A stretch of 64,000 bases of DNA from Planococcus glaciei (GCF_900099655.1 NZ_FNDC01000004.1:124001-188000), one strand, 5' to 3'. Shown: positions 1 to 8,345, counted from the stretch's first letter. Notes: a model not told the origin generated them from the letters alone. A program made the numbers and translations.

Positions 1-50
1 ATGAGTCGATTCGTTTCCTCGTACAATGAAAAGTGAAAGGAGGTCAGCAA

Positions 51-926
51 ATGGATATGCTAAAAGATATGAACGAAGCCTTACGCTATATTGAAGAACA
101 GTTGGACGCGGACATTGATTTTGAGGAAGTGGCGACGATTGCTGGGGTTTCGGAATATCATTTCCGCAAATTGTTTTCGTATTTGTCCGGCATGAGCCTG
201 AGTTCGTATATCCGAAACCGGCGATTGTCCCAGGCAGCCTTCGATCTGCATCAGGGCGGCGAGCGGGTATTGGATGTCGCCGTCAAATATGGCTACGATT
301 CGGCGGACGGTTTCAGCCGGGCGTTTCGTGACTGGTCCGGCATGAATCCGTCGGAAGTGAAAAACAGCGACTCGTTCAAAGTATTTCCAAAGCTGACTTT
401 CCAACTGACTGTACAGGGAGGAATCGATATGGAATACCGCATTGTGGAGAAAGCGCCTTTTAAATTAGTAGGAATCAAAAAACGCGTGCCAATCGTTTTT
501 CAAGGAGAAAACCCGGAAATCATGAAAATGGTGCAGTCCATTACACCGGAACAGCGGGAACAGCTGCAGCAGCTGCGCAACACGGAAGTGAAAACGGTCG
601 TCAACGCGTCGTTCAATTTTGATGAAGGGCGCAATATGGAAAAAGGGCAATTGGACCATTTGATCGGCTCCATCACAACAAAGGATCGCGATTTTGGAAA
701 TTTTGATGTAGTGGAAGTGCCGGCAGGAAGCTGGGCGGTTTTCAGTTCGGAAGGGCCGTTTCCTGAAACGCTCCAACAGACATGGGCGAAAATCTTTTCG
801 GAATGGCTGCCTTCGTCCCATTATGAACTGGTGGACGGACCGGAAATCTCTTTTAACGACGGCTTTTCAAATCCGCAGAAAGTCTACAGCGAGATTTGGG
901 TTCCGGTGAAAGAAATGAAGAAGTAA
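51..926 (+). CDS. AraC-family regulator with GyrI-like effector domain
   Basis: 291 aa. Residues about 1-105 form an AraC/XylS double helix-turn-helix (ending in the typical GMNPSEVK segment); residues about 127-290 resemble the GyrI-like/SOUL-type effector-binding domain that senses small hydrophobic ligands. The ATG at 51 is chosen over an in-frame GTG at 33 because AAAGGAGGT (36-44) sits 6 bases before it. The family are DNA-binding activators that respond to a ligand; the ligand here is unknown. An internal ATG at 429 has its own strong ribosome-binding site (GGAGG at 417-421) exactly at the domain boundary, so the effector domain may also be made alone. A terminator follows directly, so the gene is the end of its transcript. 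Confidence 0.9.
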   Translation: MDMLKDMNEALRYIEEQLDADIDFEEVATIAGVSEYHFRKLFSYLSGMSLSSYIRNRRLSQAAFDLHQGGERVLDVAVKYGYDSADGFSRAFRDWSGMNPSEVKNSDSFKVFPKLTFQLTVQGGIDMEYRIVEKAPFKLVGIKKRVPIVFQGENPEIMKMVQSITPEQREQLQQLRNTEVKTVVNASFNFDEGRNMEKGQLDHLIGSITTKDRDFGNFDVVEVPAGSWAVFSSEGPFPETLQQTWAKIFSEWLPSSHYELVDGPEISFNDGFSNPQKVYSEIWVPVKEMKK

Positions 927-948
927 CAGCATCAAAACCCCTTAAATC

Positions 949-991
949 AAAAAGCCGATGTTTCTGCAGAAAGCAGAGCATCGGCTTTTTT
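949..991 (+). terminator. Rho-independent terminator after the AraC-type gene
   Basis: AAAAAGCCGATG pairs with CATCGGCTTTTT around a short loop, ending in a T-run. The A-run on the left lets it work for the convergent DUF4179 gene too. Confidence 0.85.
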
Positions 992-1014
992 AGGGAACAA
1001 TTGATTTTGGGAGT

Positions 1015-1995
1015 TTATTTTATTTCTATTGATACTGAAGAAGCATCAACTGGAACGCCTTCATCTTCAAAGTTTTCAACATACGTAATGGTTGGAATGA
1101 TGGTTACGGAAGAAGCTGCCGGATCCAGGGCTTCAAAGGTGAATTGTTGCCGGGACTCGCTGCCGGTTCCAAACTGCATAGGGTAAATATTTCCGAGGTC
1201 GTCTTTCAATTGCCAATCAGTCATATAGTGGTTTTCATCGATTTCGTCTTTCGACAGCGTCATCACGGTGGACAGTTTCGTTAACTTCAGTTTATCCAAA
1301 GTATAGCTGCCGCCTTCAAAGGAAATCTCTTTGCCGATAGACACCTTTTTGCTGTCAATGGCTTTGAGTTTAAACTCAAATGCCCAATCTCCAGCTACGC
1401 GCGTGCCGGTTTCCATGTCTTCGAAAGCCTCGGGTTTCCAGGAAAGGTTCAAGGTGCTGGGCGGACCGAAAAAGAAATCGGGAGCCATCGTGATCATGCC
1501 GGCATAAGTCGTATCATCGACTTTCTCCATGACGGTGGCAGAGCCTGAACCGCCGGCTCCAGACGCTTCCAGCAGGCCGCTTGTGTTAGGGAACTTACCC
1601 AGGTCTTTTTCGGTCTTCAATGCAAAACTGATGGTGACCGATGTGCCGTCGTAGACTGCTTCTTCGATGGCAACCGTCGTGCCGTTGCTTGTCTTTGCCA
1701 ATCCGATCGGCTGGGCCATTTCACTGAAATGATTGAAAATCAATTCGTCGCCATCAAAATAGGAGACGATATTCTGCAAAACCGGAATCTGGGAAGCAAG
1801 TGAAGGAAAAGCGATCGTTGCCGTAGCCGCAGATGCCAGAAAAATACCGGCTGCAAGCGCCAGTTTGGCCAACCAAGGGGCTTTGCGCTTTTTGCCGAGG
1901 AGGCGTCTGTTCATCTGGTTTTTTTCAGAGCTGGAAACTTCAGCTTCCGGAAAGTCTTCAATATCGGTCATCAGCCATTTCTTCAAGTCGCTCAT
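1015..1995 (-). CDS. DUF4179-domain membrane protein, probable anti-sigma partner
   Basis: 326 aa. A short cytoplasmic N-terminus (about 1-42, basic just before the membrane), one transmembrane helix at about 43-65, then a large extracytoplasmic region (about 75-326) of beta-rich DUF4179/DUF5643 type. Its ATG overlaps the stop of the upstream sigma-factor gene (ATGA), so the two are translationally coupled. In Bacillales such one-helix proteins coupled to an extracytoplasmic-function sigma factor usually hold the sigma factor at the membrane until a surface signal arrives. That role is inferred from arrangement and topology; no zinc-binding anti-sigma motif (HxxxCxxC) is visible. Confidence 0.8.
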   Translation of the reverse strand: MSDLKKWLMTDIEDFPEAEVSSSEKNQMNRRLLGKKRKAPWLAKLALAAGIFLASAATATIAFPSLASQIPVLQNIVSYFDGDELIFNHFSEMAQPIGLAKTSNGTTVAIEEAVYDGTSVTISFALKTEKDLGKFPNTSGLLEASGAGGSGSATVMEKVDDTTYAGMITMAPDFFFGPPSTLNLSWKPEAFEDMETGTRVAGDWAFEFKLKAIDSKKVSIGKEISFEGGSYTLDKLKLTKLSTVMTLSKDEIDENHYMTDWQLKDDLGNIYPMQFGTGSESRQQFTFEALDPAASSVTIIPTITYVENFEDEGVPVDASSVSIEIK

Positions 1996-2546
1996 ATGAA
2001 TCGCTCCTTTCGTTCCATCAAATGCCCCAGTTTCCGCTTGCCGCGGTAGAGCCGGTTTTCGACTGCTGAGAGGGTGATGCCGAGTGCTTCTGCAATTTCA
2101 TTGTTTGACAGGTCCAAATAATACCGCATCAAAAACAATTCACGGTCTGCTTCCGGCAGTTGATGGAGCCGGACAAGCATTTCCTCGCGTGATTCGTTCT
2201 TCAGGACGGCTTCTTCCGTGGAGTGCCGGTCGCCGCTTTCCACATTCTCATCGGTTAATGTTTCCCGCAGCTGCTGTTTTGTCTCCCGGCGATACCGGTC
2301 GATTGCTTTGTATTTGGCAACCATGCCAGCCCATTTGCGAAAATCGTCATCGCTGCCCTCAAACTGGTGGGCTTTTTGCCAAATCGTCAGGAATACATCG
2401 TTCAGGCATTCTTCTGCCGCCTGTTTTCCGCAGCTTTTGGCTAGAATGTGCTGGCAAATCCCTTTGAGAAAAGGCATGTATGTATCAATCATAAATGCCA
2501 GGGCTTCTTCATCCCGCCGCTTTAACCGGCCGATAAAATTCTCCAC
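1992..2546 (-). CDS. ECF-like sigma-70 family RNA polymerase sigma factor
   Basis: 184 aa, GTG start preceded by GGGAGGG with 6-base spacing. Region 2 (about 10-95, with the DRYRR segment) and region 4 (about 125-178, with the helix-turn-helix NNEIAEALGITLSAVENRL) are both present, without regions 1.1 or 3: the two-domain layout of group 4 sigma factors. It would direct RNA polymerase to a small regulon, probably including this operon. The overlapping downstream membrane gene is the likely regulator. The trigger cannot be read from the sequence. The 210 bases upstream (2547-2756) hold a small hairpin at 2639-2657 but no recognisable promoter. Confidence 0.9.
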   Translation of the reverse strand: MENFIGRLKRRDEEALAFMIDTYMPFLKGICQHILAKSCGKQAAEECLNDVFLTIWQKAHQFEGSDDDFRKWAGMVAKYKAIDRYRRETKQQLRETLTDENVESGDRHSTEEAVLKNESREEMLVRLHQLPEADRELFLMRYYLDLSNNEIAEALGITLSAVENRLYRGKRKLGHLMERKERFI

Positions 2547-2756
2547 TTGAATCCCTCCCTTGCCTTGTTACTGAATACAACGAAGCCATATGAACAAACC
2601 TCGCGGACTTTTTAAAAAAATGGCGAAACAAAAGCAGAAGCCGAAATATCGGCCTCTGAAAAAGCGGGAAGTCGTGCGCTGGAATCCTGTATATTGTTGA
2701 AAAGTATAATCGACCGGCCGGTGACATACAATAGGGTTTAAAAGACATAGAAGATA

Positions 2757-2799
2757 AAAAGAGCAGCAGGCACCCCTTTGGGTTTCCTGCTGCTCTTTA
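2757..2799 (-). terminator. Terminator of the YqcI/YcgG gene
   Basis: AAAGAGCAGCAGG pairs with CCTGCTGCTCTTT, with T-rich flanks on both sides. It is read mainly from the minus strand. Confidence 0.85.
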
Positions 2800-2803
2800 T
2801 CAT

Positions 2804-3541
2804 TTATTTGGTCATGTCTTTATGATGGAATGGGCATTTGCCCTTGATGGGTTCACTGTCGTCTCCAATGAAAAATTGCTTCCATTCATTGTGCGTCGGG
2901 TCGCCAAAATGGCTGATGTCCGGGTGGGTTGGCAAGTGGTCCCAAGCTTCCACGCGGGAACGCACTTTGTCGCGCGACATGATGCCGCCTTTTTCGGTCC
3001 CTTTCAAGCCTTCGAAAATGCGTCGCGGCTGGAATCCGAGCACCATCGCGTTGCCAAGATGGCGTGTTTTGCGCTGTTTGTATGCCGGGGCATTGCCGAA
3101 CACGAAAATCGGTTCGCCGTCGAAGGTAAAGTCCCACAGGTAATGGTCCGGATCTTTCGGCGCATCTTTCGGCCATTCGGTTTTATCGGTATCGTGCATG
3201 TATTGCAGCAGATCCCAGAATTGCTTCCGGTATTCTTCAAGAGAACCTTCCGTTTCAAAAGGCTCGACAAACACAAACAGGCCGTGGCGCTTATGCTTAG
3301 GATCTTTAAAAAGCTGAAGAAATGCCGAAACTGCTTCCGGCAGATTGCTCCAGTCGTCCTGAGTGACATAGGCGTAGCGGAGCTCACCTTTCAACTCGCC
3401 GCTCATCCCGAAATAGCAGGGGAACGTTTTATCGGTTACCGTGTTATGGAAGGTCTGGTATTCGTTAAGCAGCCATTCAGGCAAATCGCTGCGGTTTTGA
3501 AAATCTTCTTTTGTCAATAAAGCGTCAACAGTCGTCGTCAA
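2804..3541 (-). CDS. YqcI/YcgG family protein (GntA-like heme N-hydroxylase family)
   Basis: 245 aa. The whole protein matches the YqcI/YcgG family: conserved FPCYFGM (about residues 40-46), GLFVFVEPF, a WDFTFDGEPIFVFGNAPAY core and the C-terminal KCPFHH. The characterised member GntA is a heme enzyme that N-hydroxylates a guanidine compound in guanitoxin synthesis, but Bacillus members have no assigned substrate. The TTG at 3541 is chosen because GGAGG lies 7 bases upstream; the longer frame reaching 3634 has no ribosome-binding site and an atypical N-terminus. The gene stands alone, with a terminator behind it and no biosynthetic neighbours, so a toxin role is not supported. Confidence 0.85.
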   Translation of the reverse strand: MTTTVDALLTKEDFQNRSDLPEWLLNEYQTFHNTVTDKTFPCYFGMSGELKGELRYAYVTQDDWSNLPEAVSAFLQLFKDPKHKRHGLFVFVEPFETEGSLEEYRKQFWDLLQYMHDTDKTEWPKDAPKDPDHYLWDFTFDGEPIFVFGNAPAYKQRKTRHLGNAMVLGFQPRRIFEGLKGTEKGGIMSRDKVRSRVEAWDHLPTHPDISHFGDPTHNEWKQFFIGDDSEPIKGKCPFHHKDMTK

Positions 3542-3770
3542 TGAAATTCCTCCAATTTGCTTCTCATTACATCTCTGTACAACATTCCCTAAATAGGGGG
3601 AATAAAACGCCCGTACGGCAAGCGAGTAAGGCATCCCATAAATAGTTTAAGCAAGTTTTTGTATAAAGTTGAATGCCATTGAAATGAAGAAGTGAGCAAT
3701 AATCTGTAAATGCAAGGGTTGAATTCAGTTGTAATTTTAATTTTTATGCAAATTTTTAAATAAAAATTTA

Positions 3771-3799
3771 TTGACTGACTTTTTTATTCATAGTAACCT
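3771..3799 (+). promoter_or_regulatory. Probable sigma-A promoter of the YfcC-family gene
   Basis: TTGACT, 17-base spacer, TAACCT, about 60 bases upstream of the start codon, in an A/T-rich gap of 320 bases that holds nothing else recognisable. Confidence 0.45.
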
Positions 3800-3864
3800 T
3801 TACCATGTGTTTATTAAAAAAACAAAATTCTGTTGCAGCTACTGCATAAAAAAGGGATGAGGAA

Positions 3865-5280
3865 ATGGCTACAGTTACAGAAATCAGTTCGAAAAAGAAG
3901 AAAAAGCGGGAAGCAATGCATCCGTTCAATATTTTGTTCATTGTGATTTTATTTATGGCGCTCTTAACTTACTTTGTACCGGCTGGAGAATATGAACGCA
4001 TCACAAACGATGCCGGCCAGACGGTTGTAGTGGACGGCTCTTATACGCAAATCGATTCGAATCCAGCTGGGTTCTTGAGTATTTTTCAGGCGATACATAA
4101 AGGAATGGTGCAAAGTGCGCCGATTATTTTCTTCATCTTCATTGTAGGCGGGGCCTTTCATGTGTTTCGTGATACAAAAGCAATCGAAGGGGCATTTGCT
4201 AGCCTCTCAGAAAAGACCAAGGGCAAAGAAATGCTGATGATTCCGATTGTTATGCTGTTCTTCGGAGTCGCCGGAGCATCAATCGGCATGTTTGAAGAAG
4301 CTTTTCCCTTTGTCATGATCATGGTGCCACTCGCAATTGTGCTTGGCTATGATTCCATGGTGGGACTGGCTATGGTGTTGATCGGTGTTTCGGCAGGGTT
4401 CACGGCTGCTTTTATGAATCCTTTTACGGTTGGCGTAGCGCAAGGACTGGCTGAGCTTCCGTTATTTTCAGGAATGCTGCCGCGAATCGGCTTTTGGCTG
4501 GTGTACATGGCTGCCGCTATTATTTTTGTGATGCTGTATGCACACAGAGTCAAAAAAGATCCGAAGAAAAGCATTGTGTACGAAGAAGACCAGGCGCGCG
4601 GCATTGATCGAAGCGGCATGAACTTGGAGAAAATCACGAAGAAGCAAGTAGCGGTTCTCGGTATTTTGGGGCTCACCTTAATTGTTCTGGCGTATTCGGT
4701 TATCGAGTACAAATGGTATATCGGTGAAATTTCAGCTCTGTTCATCATCATGGCTGTCGTGATGGGCTTGGTTTATGGGATGGGATTCAATCGAATCACG
4801 AAATCCTTTGTCAAAGGCTGTGAGGAAATGGCGACCGGTGCGCTTATTGTCGGGTTGGCATATGCTGCGGTCGTGATTCTGCAGGAAAGTTTCATCATCG
4901 ATACGATTCTTTATGGAATTTCCGGACTGATTTCTTCTATTCCGGCGGGCTTAAGTGCGGGGGCCATGTTTGTCACCCAAGCGCTTTTGAATATTGCCGT
5001 ATCGTCGGGAAGCGGCCAGGCTGCTCTGAGCATGCCTATTATGGTGCCACTTTCGGATTTAATCGGTGTCAGCCGGCAAACGGCGGTTTTAGCATTCCAA
5101 ATGGGAGATGGCATCACAAACCTGTTCTCTCCGACAAGCGGCTTGCTGTTCGCCGCACTCGCCATGGCAGGGATTCCGATTATCAAATGGTTTAAATGGG
5201 TATGGCCATTGATTTTGGTGCAGGCTATACTGAGCCTGATTTTTGTGACAGTTGCCCACTTCTTTATCTGGACGGTTTAA
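3865..5280 (+). CDS. YfcC-family (DcuC/ArsB-like) membrane carrier
   Basis: 471 aa with about 12 hydrophobic helices; a basic K-rich N-terminus precedes the first helix. Family signatures are visible: FVPAGEYER after helix 1, GMFEEAFPF in the first half, and SGSGQAALSMPIMVPL plus QMGDGITNLFSPTSG in the second half, which form the paired re-entrant loops of C4-dicarboxylate/amino-acid carriers. Family members move basic amino acids or dicarboxylates; the actual substrate is not determinable here. The start is supported by a GGGATGAGG ribosome-binding site. It is a single-gene unit between a sigma-A-like promoter and a terminator. Confidence 0.85.
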   Translation: MATVTEISSKKKKKREAMHPFNILFIVILFMALLTYFVPAGEYERITNDAGQTVVVDGSYTQIDSNPAGFLSIFQAIHKGMVQSAPIIFFIFIVGGAFHVFRDTKAIEGAFASLSEKTKGKEMLMIPIVMLFFGVAGASIGMFEEAFPFVMIMVPLAIVLGYDSMVGLAMVLIGVSAGFTAAFMNPFTVGVAQGLAELPLFSGMLPRIGFWLVYMAAAIIFVMLYAHRVKKDPKKSIVYEEDQARGIDRSGMNLEKITKKQVAVLGILGLTLIVLAYSVIEYKWYIGEISALFIIMAVVMGLVYGMGFNRITKSFVKGCEEMATGALIVGLAYAAVVILQESFIIDTILYGISGLISSIPAGLSAGAMFVTQALLNIAVSSGSGQAALSMPIMVPLSDLIGVSRQTAVLAFQMGDGITNLFSPTSGLLFAALAMAGIPIIKWFKWVWPLILVQAILSLIFVTVAHFFIWTV

Positions 5281-5296
5281 ATGATCAATTAGACAG

Positions 5297-5333
5297 AACG
5301 GCTTCACAACATCGTTTGTGAAGCCGTTTTTTT
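5297..5333 (+). terminator. Terminator after the YfcC-family gene
   Basis: AACGGCTTCACAA pairs with TTTGTGAAGCCGTT and is followed by seven T. Confidence 0.9.
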
Positions 5334-5350
5334 CTATGGAAGAGGGGTAT
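5326..5350 (+). promoter_or_regulatory. Candidate sigma-B type promoter
   Basis: GTTTTT, 13 bases, GGGTAT, about 60 bases before the small hydrophilic gene. This fits the general-stress consensus (GTTTAA-N13-15-GGGTAT) except for two -35 bases. The -35 lies inside the T-run of the preceding terminator, so it may be fortuitous. Confidence 0.4.
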
Positions 5351-5409
5351 AACCAAATAAAGACAGCATGTTTTATTGTAAAATCTTCATTTAAAAGGAG
5401 GGAAACAAT

Positions 5410-5646
5410 ATGAAACCAGATTCTTCAAATGATCACCCATCAAATAGCGATTCAACAATGGACAAAATCACCAAGAAAGCAAAAGGCGCTTTTGGAAAAG
5501 ACGACAGCCATGAAGTCGGCGTCGATGGGCCGTTCCAAAATGCACCGGACGAAGGCAAAGAAGATGTTCCAAAAGGCAATAAAGTCATTACAGACCATAA
5601 GACCGGGGAAAAGAAACATATTGAAAATACCGGGGACAAATATTAA
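5410..5646 (+). CDS. Small hydrophilic protein of unknown function, possibly stress-related
   Basis: 78 aa, strongly hydrophilic and rich in Lys, Asp, Gly, Ser and Asn, with no Cys or Trp and no membrane segment. The start is supported by AAAGGAGGG eight bases upstream. The composition (KITKKAKGAFGKDD followed by a PDEGKEDVPKGN stretch) suggests an intrinsically disordered, soluble cytoplasmic protein like several small general-stress proteins; there is no recognisable domain. A sigma-B-like promoter upstream is consistent with that. It is flanked by terminators on both sides, so it is transcribed on its own. An overlapping +1-frame reading of similar length lacks coding features and is rejected. 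Confidence 0.7.
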   Translation: MKPDSSNDHPSNSDSTMDKITKKAKGAFGKDDSHEVGVDGPFQNAPDEGKEDVPKGNKVITDHKTGEKKHIENTGDKY

Positions 5647-5689
5647 AAAACGGATGCGGCAGCTGACTTAGCTGCCGCATCCGTTTTTT
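5645..5689. terminator. Bidirectional terminator between convergent genes
   Basis: A 20-base perfect inverted repeat, A-run on the left and T-run on the right (core CGGATGCGGCAGCT). It serves the small hydrophilic gene and the ABC operon. Confidence 0.95.
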
Positions 5690-5696
5690 CCTGGAA

Positions 5697-6446
5697 TCAG
5701 GCTCTTCTCAATAAGACCTTCTGCAGAAATTTCTGCGTCCGTTCCTCAGTCGGAGCTTTAAAAATGTCTTCCGGTTTCCCTTGTTCGACAATATGGCCGT
5801 CTGCGATAAAGATGACGCGGTCCGATACTTCTCGGGCAAAATCCATTTCATGCGTCACGATGACCATCGTTTGTCCTTCCAACGCCAACTCTTTGATGAC
5901 GGTCAATACTTCGCCGACTAGCTCGGGGTCAAGCGCAGAAGTCGGTTCATCAAACAAAAGAAGATCCGGTTTTAAGGCAAGAATGCGGGCAATGGCGGCC
6001 CGTTGTTTCTGGCCGCCTGACAGTTGTTCCGGATACTGGTTTTTATGGTCGAGCAATCCGACTTTCTGCAGCAGCCCTTCTGCTTCGCGCAACAAGTCCT
6101 GCTTGTTCCTTTTTTGCACAACAAGCGGCGCTTCGATAATGTTTTCAATTACCGTCTTATGCGGGAATAAGTGAAAATGCTGAAACACCATGCCAGAAAA
6201 TTGGCGGATGTCGATTTTTTGTTTTTTGCTTGGCGTTTTTCCAGTGAACGTGACATGGACGTCATTGATCTGGAGCGACCCGCGCGACGGAGTTTCCAAA
6301 AGGTTCAAGCAGCGGAGCAAAGTGGTTTTGCCGGAACCAGACGGCCCAATAATGCTGACGACTTCGCCTTTATTAATCTCTAAGGATATCGATTTCAGCA
6401 CTTCCACGTCATCAAATTGTTTGCTTAAATTTTCAACTTTGATCAT
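5697..6446 (-). CDS. Amino-acid ABC importer, ATP-binding subunit
   Basis: 249 aa. Walker A GPSGSGKT at 34-41, Q-loop [10 protein letters not shown], signature LSGGQ at about 141, Walker B LLLFDEP at about 162 and the switch histidine in VTHEMDF: a complete polar-amino-acid-type (GlnQ/TcyC-like) ATPase. It energises uptake together with the permease and lipoprotein encoded just upstream in the same transcript (16-base gap to the permease). The SAM-I riboswitch at the head of this operon points to a sulfur amino acid or sulfur-containing derivative as substrate, as with the cystine-type Tcy and Yxe importers of Bacillus. Confidence 0.92.
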   Translation of the reverse strand: MIKVENLSKQFDDVEVLKSISLEINKGEVVSIIGPSGSGKTTLLRCLNLLETPSRGSLQINDVHVTFTGKTPSKKQKIDIRQFSGMVFQHFHLFPHKTVIENIIEAPLVVQKRNKQDLLREAEGLLQKVGLLDHKNQYPEQLSGGQKQRAAIARILALKPDLLLFDEPTSALDPELVGEVLTVIKELALEGQTMVIVTHEMDFAREVSDRVIFIADGHIVEQGKPEDIFKAPTEERTQKFLQKVLLRRA

Positions 6447-6461
6447 ATAAACGGCCTCCTA

Positions 6462-7145
6462 TCACGCTGCCACATAGCGGTTTGCTTTTTTCTCGAGGTA
6501 ATCCTGCAACAGCGTCACCAGTGCACAGATGGCCCAGTAGATGAGTGCGACCAGGATATACAAAGTGAGGCTTTCATACGTTTGCCCGACCACCACTTTG
6601 GCGCGGTAGAACATTTCGGAAACGGTGATGACCATAGCGAGCGAAGTCCCTTTGATGATATCCATAAACGTGCTCGATAACGGCGGAAGAGCGATGCGCG
6701 TCGCTTGCGGCAAAATGATGCGGATCATCGTTTGCCAATAGTTCATCCGCAAAGTCTCGGCTGCTTCCCACTGGCCTTTTGAGACAGAAGAGATGGCAGA
6801 GCGGATAATTTCTGCAGTGTAGGCGGAAAAATGGACGCTGATGCCGATGATGGCAGCAGTCAGCGGTTCCATTTCAATGCCGACCATCGGAAAGCCGAAA
6901 TACAGAATAAACAAAATGACCAATAGCGGAGTGCCCCGCATAAAGGAAATGAACAACCGGGCAGGCAGAGACAAGCCGATAAAGCGGTTCATGCGGGCAA
7001 GGGCAACGAACAGTCCCATGATCAGCGCAAAAAACATACTGACCAATGCAATCAAGATGGTCTGCCAGGCCCCTTCCAATATGAAAGGAAGGGAGTCCAG
7101 TGCAATTTCTACATTAAAAAGATATTCCCATTTAAAGTCGGCCAT
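6462..7145 (-). CDS. Amino-acid ABC importer, permease subunit
   Basis: 227 aa, about five transmembrane helices, with the cytoplasmic EAA-type coupling loop (AAETLRMNYWQTMIRIILPQA region, about residues 125-145) that docks on the ATPase. This is the HisM/GlnP-type permease family; only one permease gene is present, so it probably works as a homodimer. It lies between the ATPase and the binding lipoprotein in one riboswitch-controlled operon, with a 59-base gap to the lipoprotein gene. Confidence 0.92.
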   Translation of the reverse strand: MADFKWEYLFNVEIALDSLPFILEGAWQTILIALVSMFFALIMGLFVALARMNRFIGLSLPARLFISFMRGTPLLVILFILYFGFPMVGIEMEPLTAAIIGISVHFSAYTAEIIRSAISSVSKGQWEAAETLRMNYWQTMIRIILPQATRIALPPLSSTFMDIIKGTSLAMVITVSEMFYRAKVVVGQTYESLTLYILVALIYWAICALVTLLQDYLEKKANRYVAA

Positions 7146-7204
7146 TGGAAAACTCCTTTGCTGATTATGTATAAAAGGGGAACCCGAAGATTCCCCAAAA
7201 ATGA

Positions 7205-8053
7205 TTACTCTTTTTCAAGCGGCTGGGTCACATCGGCACCCAAAAATTTAGTGGAGATTTCTTTTAGCGTCCCGTCAGCCAGCAACTCTTCAAGCGCAGC
7301 ATCGAGTTTTTCTTTCAGCTCCGGACTGTCTTTCGGCATAACGATGGCACTGCTGCTGAAGGAGAACTTAACGCCTTCAGCCAGTTTCAAGCCGGGCTTG
7401 TCATACTGCTCAAGGGAGCGCATCAATACCAGGTAATCGTTCAGCGTCGCATCCACGCGGCCGTTGACGATTTCCGGAAGGACTGTATCGGAACCGGTAT
7501 AAACAATCACTTCAGCGCCTTGTTCCTGGGCAAATTTCGAATAGTTGCTTGTAGCAGAACCGCCGACTTTTTTGCCTTTCAAATCTTCCACTGATTCAAT
7601 GCCGGAGTTGTCGCTTTCGCGAACGATGGCAGAACCGTAGGAATGTTTCACTGGAATCGTGAAATCGAATTTTTCCTTGCGCTCATCTGTAATGGCAAAA
7701 TCATTGGCTGCAATATCGATTTGTCCATTGCGAAGCGCCGGAAGCAACCCATCAAACTCCATTTCTTTGAATTCGACTTCCAGCCCGAGTTTCTCACCTA
7801 AAGCACGGGCAACTTCCACGTCATACCCCGTCAGTTCTTTCGTAGTTTCATCATGATATGTAATCGGATAATAAAGGCCTTCTGTCCCGACAACGATTTT
7901 GCCGGCTTCTTCGATGCGTTCCCACGCGTTTTGTTCTTTGCTTTCTGATGAAGCTGCCGCTTCATTCGATGTTTCTTTGCTGCCGCATGCGGCCAGCAAG
8001 ATAGCGGCTGCCAGAACTGCCAGCAACAATAAAAGCCGTTTTGTGTTTTTCAT
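7205..8053 (-). CDS. Amino-acid ABC importer, substrate-binding lipoprotein
   Basis: 282 aa. A signal peptide with lipobox LAAC (Cys near residue 23) is followed by a family 3 solute-binding fold: GLYYPITYHDETTKELTGYDVEV near the start of the mature domain and AANDFAITDERKEKFDFT in the middle. The start at 8053 is chosen because it gives a proper lipoprotein signal and has AAAGGATGG upstream; the longer frame reaching 8122 would run into the riboswitch terminator. It captures the substrate outside the membrane and hands it to the permease. Regulation by the SAM-I riboswitch suggests cystine, methionine or a related sulfur compound. Confidence 0.92.
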   Translation of the reverse strand: MKNTKRLLLLLAVLAAAILLAACGSKETSNEAAASSESKEQNAWERIEEAGKIVVGTEGLYYPITYHDETTKELTGYDVEVARALGEKLGLEVEFKEMEFDGLLPALRNGQIDIAANDFAITDERKEKFDFTIPVKHSYGSAIVRESDNSGIESVEDLKGKKVGGSATSNYSKFAQEQGAEVIVYTGSDTVLPEIVNGRVDATLNDYLVLMRSLEQYDKPGLKLAEGVKFSFSSSAIVMPKDSPELKEKLDAALEELLADGTLKEISTKFLGADVTQPLEKE

Positions 8054-8120
8054 GTCTGCACCATCCTTTTCTATTGGTTTACTTGGTTTTAAGTTAATAG
8101 AACTGTTCCAACATGGAGGC

Positions 8121-8150
8121 AAACAAAAAGCCTCTTCTATAAGAAGAGGC
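8121..8150 (-). terminator. Riboswitch-controlled terminator (SAM-I expression platform)
   Basis: On the minus strand GCCTCTTCT-TATAG-AAGAGGC is followed by TTTTTGTTT. Its 5' arm is complementary over ten bases (CTCTTCTTAT) to the 3' side of the aptamer P1 helix, giving the mutually exclusive antiterminator expected of an OFF switch. Confidence 0.9.
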
Positions 8151-8181
8151 AGGCATGTGAAAACACATTGAAATTCCGGCT

Positions 8182-8290
8182 CTTCTTATCTCTCAAGCTA
8201 AAAGCTTGTTGGATTTGGCACAGTGCTCCGATTGCGAGCCCGCTGCCGAGGTTTCGTAGGGCCAATCCCTCCACCTCTCATGATAAGAAC
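8182..8290 (-). promoter_or_regulatory. SAM-I (S-box) riboswitch aptamer
   Basis: Read on the minus strand: P1 5' strand TTCTTATC, then GAGGTGGAGGGA, TTGGCCC, GAAACCTCGGCA, a TGCCAAATCC segment, and AGCTTGAGAGATAAGAAGAG closing P1. These are the conserved core blocks of the S-box in the right order. With SAM bound, P1 forms and the downstream terminator folds; without SAM the antiterminator forms and the ABC importer is made. Located 130 bases upstream of the lipoprotein start. Confidence 0.95.
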
Positions 8291-8316
8291 AAATTGCTAT
8301 TAAACTATGTTGAAAA

Positions 8317-8345
8317 CTTTACCACCGTTGCATTTAATCGTCAAC
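8317..8345 (-). promoter_or_regulatory. Sigma-A promoter of the riboswitch/ABC operon
   Basis: Minus strand TTGACG, 17 bases, TAAAGT, about 27 bases before the riboswitch. Confidence 0.6.

Noticed and set aside
2822-3520. 232-codon plus-strand open frame opposite the YqcI/YcgG gene
   Set aside because: Mirror frame of a conserved gene, without start signals or recognisable motifs.
3771-3864. Riboswitch in the leader of the YfcC-family gene
   Set aside because: The gap is A/T-rich without paired conserved blocks; only a promoter is supported.
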